A stretch of DNA of 64,000 bases, from positions 1 to 64,000 of the forward strand of contig NZ_JAVLBQ010000009.1 of the NCBI RefSeq assembly GCF_031581265.1. Direction: 5' to 3'. Position numbers and translations under genes: made by a program. Shown piece after piece: positions 61,399-64,000 of this stretch (positions are counted from its first letter, which is position 1; each line of letters begins with the position of its first letter). The notes below the pieces were generated by a model. The model ran no database searches and was not told the origin of the DNA. It saw only the letters and a list, made by a program, of their open reading frames with translations. This DNA comes from Gracilimonas sp031581265. GTDB taxonomy: Bacteria; Bacteroidota; Rhodothermia; Balneolales; Balneolaceae.

Positions 61399-62559
61399 AT
61401 GAATATTGGAATTGTTTGTTATCCTACCTTTGGCGGAAGTGGTGTTGTTGCTACAGAATTAGCAAAGACCTTAGCTAAGAACGGCCATAATATTCACATG
61501 CTCAGTTATGCGCGCCCGGCGCGTCTCGATACCCTTGAAACCGGGATTACCTACCACGAGGTTTCCATTAATTCTTACCCATTATTTGATTACCCACCTT
61601 ATGCACTGGCTTTGGCATCGCAGATGGTTAACTTGATTGAGTATGAAGATCTGGATTTGTTGCACGTGCACTATGCGTTGCCGCACGCCACCAGTGCCTA
61701 TTTAGCAAAACAGATTATGCGGGAGAGAGGAATCCTTGTTCCCATCATCACTACTTTACATGGTACTGATATTACCTTGGTAGGCCGGGATCCCAGCTAT
61801 AAACATGTGGTCGAATTTTCCATTGATAAAAGTGATGGGGTAACTGCCGTTTCAGAATATTTAAAAAAGGAAACCTATGAGCACTTCGACATCCAACAGG
61901 ATATTCGGGTAATACCAAATTTCATTGATCTCGATCGGTTCAAGAAATCAAATAAGAGTCATTTTAAGAAAGCCATTTGCCCCAATGATGAAAAGGTAGT
62001 GGTGCACGTCTCCAATTTCAGGAAGGTAAAGCGTGTACCGGAAGTGGTGACTGTTTTTTCCAAGATTGTAGAGGCTGGAATTGATGCTAAGTTATTACTA
62101 GTCGGGGATGGCCCGGATCGTCAAAAAGCAGAGCAACAATGCAGGGACATTGGCATTTGTGATAAGGTTCGCTTTCTGGGTAAACTGGAAGAAGTGGAGG
62201 AAGTATTGTCTATCGCTGATCTATTTTTAATTCCTTCCGGTTCCGAAACCTTTGGCCTTGCCGCCCTGGAGGCCATGAGTTGCAGTGTTCCTGTAATTAG
62301 TTCTAATATTGGCGGACTCCCTGAAGTAAATATTCACGGGCAGACTGGATATTTATGTGATTTAGATGATGTGGAGTGTATGGCAAATTATGGAGTCAAA
62401 ATTTTAAGTGATGAGAAACTTCACAAGAAAATGGCTGATAATGCCCGAAGTCAGGCAGTGCGTTTTAATCAGGATGAAATCGTAAAGCAGTACGAAGAAT
62501 TTTATGAAGAAGTGAGCAAGCGGTTGAAAGACACGTCTGAAACTTCTACTGCATCATGA
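61399..62559 (+). CDS. bshA: N-acetyl-alpha-D-glucosaminyl L-malate synthase (BshA)
   Basis: First step of bacillithiol synthesis: transfer of GlcNAc from UDP-GlcNAc to L-malate. The 386-residue GT4 (GT-B fold) protein has the BshA-typical start NIGIVCYPTFGGSGVVATEL, HVHYALPHATSAYLAKQIM, TLHGTDITLVGRDPSYKHVV and the donor-site E-x7-E motif SETFGLAALEAM near 283-294. Cytosolic. bshB and bshC are not in the window; ypdA is at 47175. Confidence 0.95.
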   Translation: MNIGIVCYPTFGGSGVVATELAKTLAKNGHNIHMLSYARPARLDTLETGITYHEVSINSYPLFDYPPYALALASQMVNLIEYEDLDLLHVHYALPHATSAYLAKQIMRERGILVPIITTLHGTDITLVGRDPSYKHVVEFSIDKSDGVTAVSEYLKKETYEHFDIQQDIRVIPNFIDLDRFKKSNKSHFKKAICPNDEKVVVHVSNFRKVKRVPEVVTVFSKIVEAGIDAKLLLVGDGPDRQKAEQQCRDIGICDKVRFLGKLEEVEEVLSIADLFLIPSGSETFGLAALEAMSCSVPVISSNIGGLPEVNIHGQTGYLCDLDDVECMANYGVKILSDEKLHKKMADNARSQAVRFNQDEIVKQYEEFYEEVSKRLKDTSETSTAS

Positions 62560-62783
62560 GCTTTTTAAGGAAAAGGAATTGAACCCCAAATGGGAAGATC
62601 TTGCTAAGGATTGGTTTTCTCAGTTCTACCACAGAAGTTGTCACCCAGAGCGCCCGGCCTGTTATATTCGGTATGTAATAGTGAACGCGATGGATCTCAA
62701 AGATTGAATGACATCCCAAATAGGATATTGAGATCCCTCGTGTTCACTTATATATTCTTTTCGTATTTAGGGGGCACTTGGGA
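62560..62783. other. Non-coding stretch after bshA
   Basis: No ORF. It contains a GTTCAC(G)-type inverted pair (AGTGAACGCGATGGATCTCA near 62680 and TGAGATCCCTCGTGTTCACT near 62728), a plausible hairpin, then leads into R1 copy E. Confidence 0.4.
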
Positions 62784-63122
62784 TTGTAGATGTTAGATAA
62801 TTCATTCACAAGAAGATGTTGAAAAAGAGAAGTCTCCCCTGGAGGGGAGATAAATCAGTTAGTTGTTCCTGACTGATTTTGAGGGGTGTTGGTGCCAAGA
62901 AAAATGTAGTCTGATACAGCTCACAATCAAAATTAATGGAGATAATGAGATAATAAAAGATGTGTTGCCCTTAGCCCCAACACCCACCGCCAGACTTCGC
63001 ATCCGCTCAGTCCGGCACCTCCCTCCCCGACAAGCGTGTACGGGACAGGCAAGGGAGGACTTTAACGTATTATTTGAAAAAAACTAACTAGCAGTTGTCA
63101 TCGAATTATCTAAAATCCACAA
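62784..63122 (+). repeat. R1 dispersed element, copy E (best-preserved ends)
   Basis: 339 bp. Left end TTGTAGATGTTAGATAATTC; right end GAATTATCTAAAATCCACAA, its near reverse complement. Inside: CTCCCCTGGAGGGGAG, an AATCAGTTAG...CTGACTGATT stem, GAGGGGTGTTGGTGCCAAG, an ~80-bp spacer, CCAACACCCACCGCCAGACT and the long palindrome variant with GACAAGCGTGTACGGGACAG. The right flank AACTAGCAGTTGTCATCG is the reverse complement of the left flank of copy A. Confidence 0.88.
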
Positions 63123-63159
63123 TCCGCGTTCCATTCACATGTTTGATAGAGTTTCAAAA

Positions 63160-63194
63160 AAACAAAAAGCCTGCTTTGTTAAAAGCAGGCTTTT
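63160..63194 (-). terminator. Terminator of sucC
   Basis: Eleven-bp stem AAGCCTGCTTT / AAAGCAGGCTT with a 4-5-nt loop; on the minus strand T-rich sequence follows. It lies 28 bp past the sucC stop. Confidence 0.8.
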
Positions 63195-63221
63195 CAATTT
63201 CAATAAGAAATCAACTTCCGA

Positions 63222-64000
63222 TTAAGCCAACACCTTAGATACTTCCTCAGCAGCTTCTTTCAACAATACAGCTGAAATAACATTCAGGTCGCTGTTATCG
63301 ATGATTTCTTTGGCTTCTTTCGCATTGGTTCCCTGAAGTCGCACAATAATCGGTACATTTTTCACTTTCTCGGCAATTTCAGGATCTTTCACCGCTTCAA
63401 TAACGCCATTGGCAACACGATCGCAACGAACAATCCCGCCAAAAATATTAATCAGAATAGCTTTCACATTTTGGTCTTCAAGGATAATACGGAAGCCATT
63501 TTTTACGGTCTCAACATTAGCTCCGCCACCTACATCAAGGAAGTTGGCAGGCTCGCCACCGGAAAGTTTAATGATATCCATAGTTGCCATCGCAAGTCCG
63601 GCGCCATTTACCATACAACCTACATTTCCATCCAGTTTGATGTAGTTGAGGTCGTATTTTTGAGCTTCAAGCTCCAGTGGGTTTTCTTCGGATTCGTCCT
63701 TAAGCTCAGCCAAATCTTTATGGCGATACAGGGCGTTGTCATCAAAAGTCACTTTGGCATCCAGCGCGTATACTTTGTTATCAGGCGTAGTGATCAAAGG
63801 ATTGATCTCAAACATATTAGAATCGGTTTCCTCATACGCATTGTAAAGTGCATGAATAATTTTGATTCCATTTTTGAGCGCTTCTCCTTCCAGCCCAAGA
63901 GCAAAAGCTATCCGTCGTGCTTGATTTGGCTGAAGGTCCATGCCTGGTTCAACCCATTCCTTAACAATTTTCTCAGGGGTTTCTTCAGCTACTTTCTCAA
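63222..64000 (-). CDS. sucC: Succinyl-CoA synthetase beta subunit, 3' part (runs off the window)
   Basis: ADP/GDP-forming succinyl-CoA ligase, TCA cycle, acting with SucD. The open frame continues to the right edge, so the N-terminal ATP-grasp portion is missing. Visible: LEINPL-type motif as MFEINPLI, NYIKLDGNVGCMVNGAGLAM, the CoA-ligase domain with GGEPANFLDVGGGAN and NIFGGIVRCDRVANGVIEA, then the C-terminal IVRLQGTNAKEAKEII. An internal Met at 63941 is not the start, because the upstream codons (PEKIVKEWVEPG) are conserved-looking sequence. Confidence 0.95.
   Translation of the reverse strand, partial: EKVAEETPEKIVKEWVEPGMDLQPNQARRIAFALGLEGEALKNGIKIIHALYNAYEETDSNMFEINPLITTPDNKVYALDAKVTFDDNALYRHKDLAELKDESEENPLELEAQKYDLNYIKLDGNVGCMVNGAGLAMATMDIIKLSGGEPANFLDVGGGANVETVKNGFRIILEDQNVKAILINIFGGIVRCDRVANGVIEAVKDPEIAEKVKNVPIIVRLQGTNAKEAKEIIDNSDLNVISAVLLKEAAEEVSKVLA

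Overview
The window looks like a chromosomal segment of a marine or halophilic Balneolota/Rhodothermota-type bacterium (Balneola, Gracilimonas, Rhodohalobacter relatives). This is inferred from gene content: a SusC/SusD outer-membrane pair, a Bat operon, a DUF4292 lipoprotein next to an EnvC-like protein, bacillithiol genes (bshA, ypdA), many secreted peptidases and VPS10/Asp-box proteins, moderate GC and weak Shine-Dalgarno sites. Candidate -7 boxes of the Bacteroidota form TAnnTTTG appear upstream of several genes.

Layout. 0-8 kb: tRNA-Arg(ACG), a SpoIIE-phosphatase remnant, a large Asp-box protein, a frameshifted membrane-protein gene, a STAS anti-anti-sigma protein, ahcY and a TlpA-like lipoprotein. 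8-15 kb: SusC/SusD, lhgO, a 2H phosphoesterase and a MntA/HepT toxin-antitoxin pair. 15-23 kb: an envelope operon (TPR, DUF4292, EnvC-like), a membrane protein, an M28 peptidase and a Ppx/GppA-HD protein. 23-28 kb: an accessory patch with a HipBST-like split kinase toxin behind an inverted-repeat operator, an AraC pseudogene, and a small Cys-rich exported peptide next to a beta-propeller-like protein and a MauE-like membrane protein. 28-46 kb: mostly housekeeping (M14 peptidase, Asn-synthetase-like ligase, smc, frr, 2-oxoacid dehydrogenase E2, panC-panD) ending in an adaptor/permease/TolC export operon. 47-54 kb: ypdA, an orphan antitoxin, a McrBC type IV restriction system, two small ORFs and a repeat-rich 1.4 kb stretch. 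54-64 kb: mdh, an M20 dipeptidase, the batC/D/E-yebC cluster, bshA and the 3' part of sucC.

The strongest signal outside ordinary genes is a dispersed intergenic element of about 270-340 bp (R1). It occurs at least four times in full or nearly full form and once in a rearranged form. It has terminal inverted repeats, two palindromic hairpins and a conserved internal inverted repeat, so it resembles a non-autonomous MITE-like or structured-RNA element. A second 174-bp element (R2) occurs twice, and a GTGTTACGG-type hairpin family also recurs. Several genes are broken by loss of a single A (4651-4659 and twice in 25330-25648).

All family assignments come from reading motifs by eye. No database search was run.
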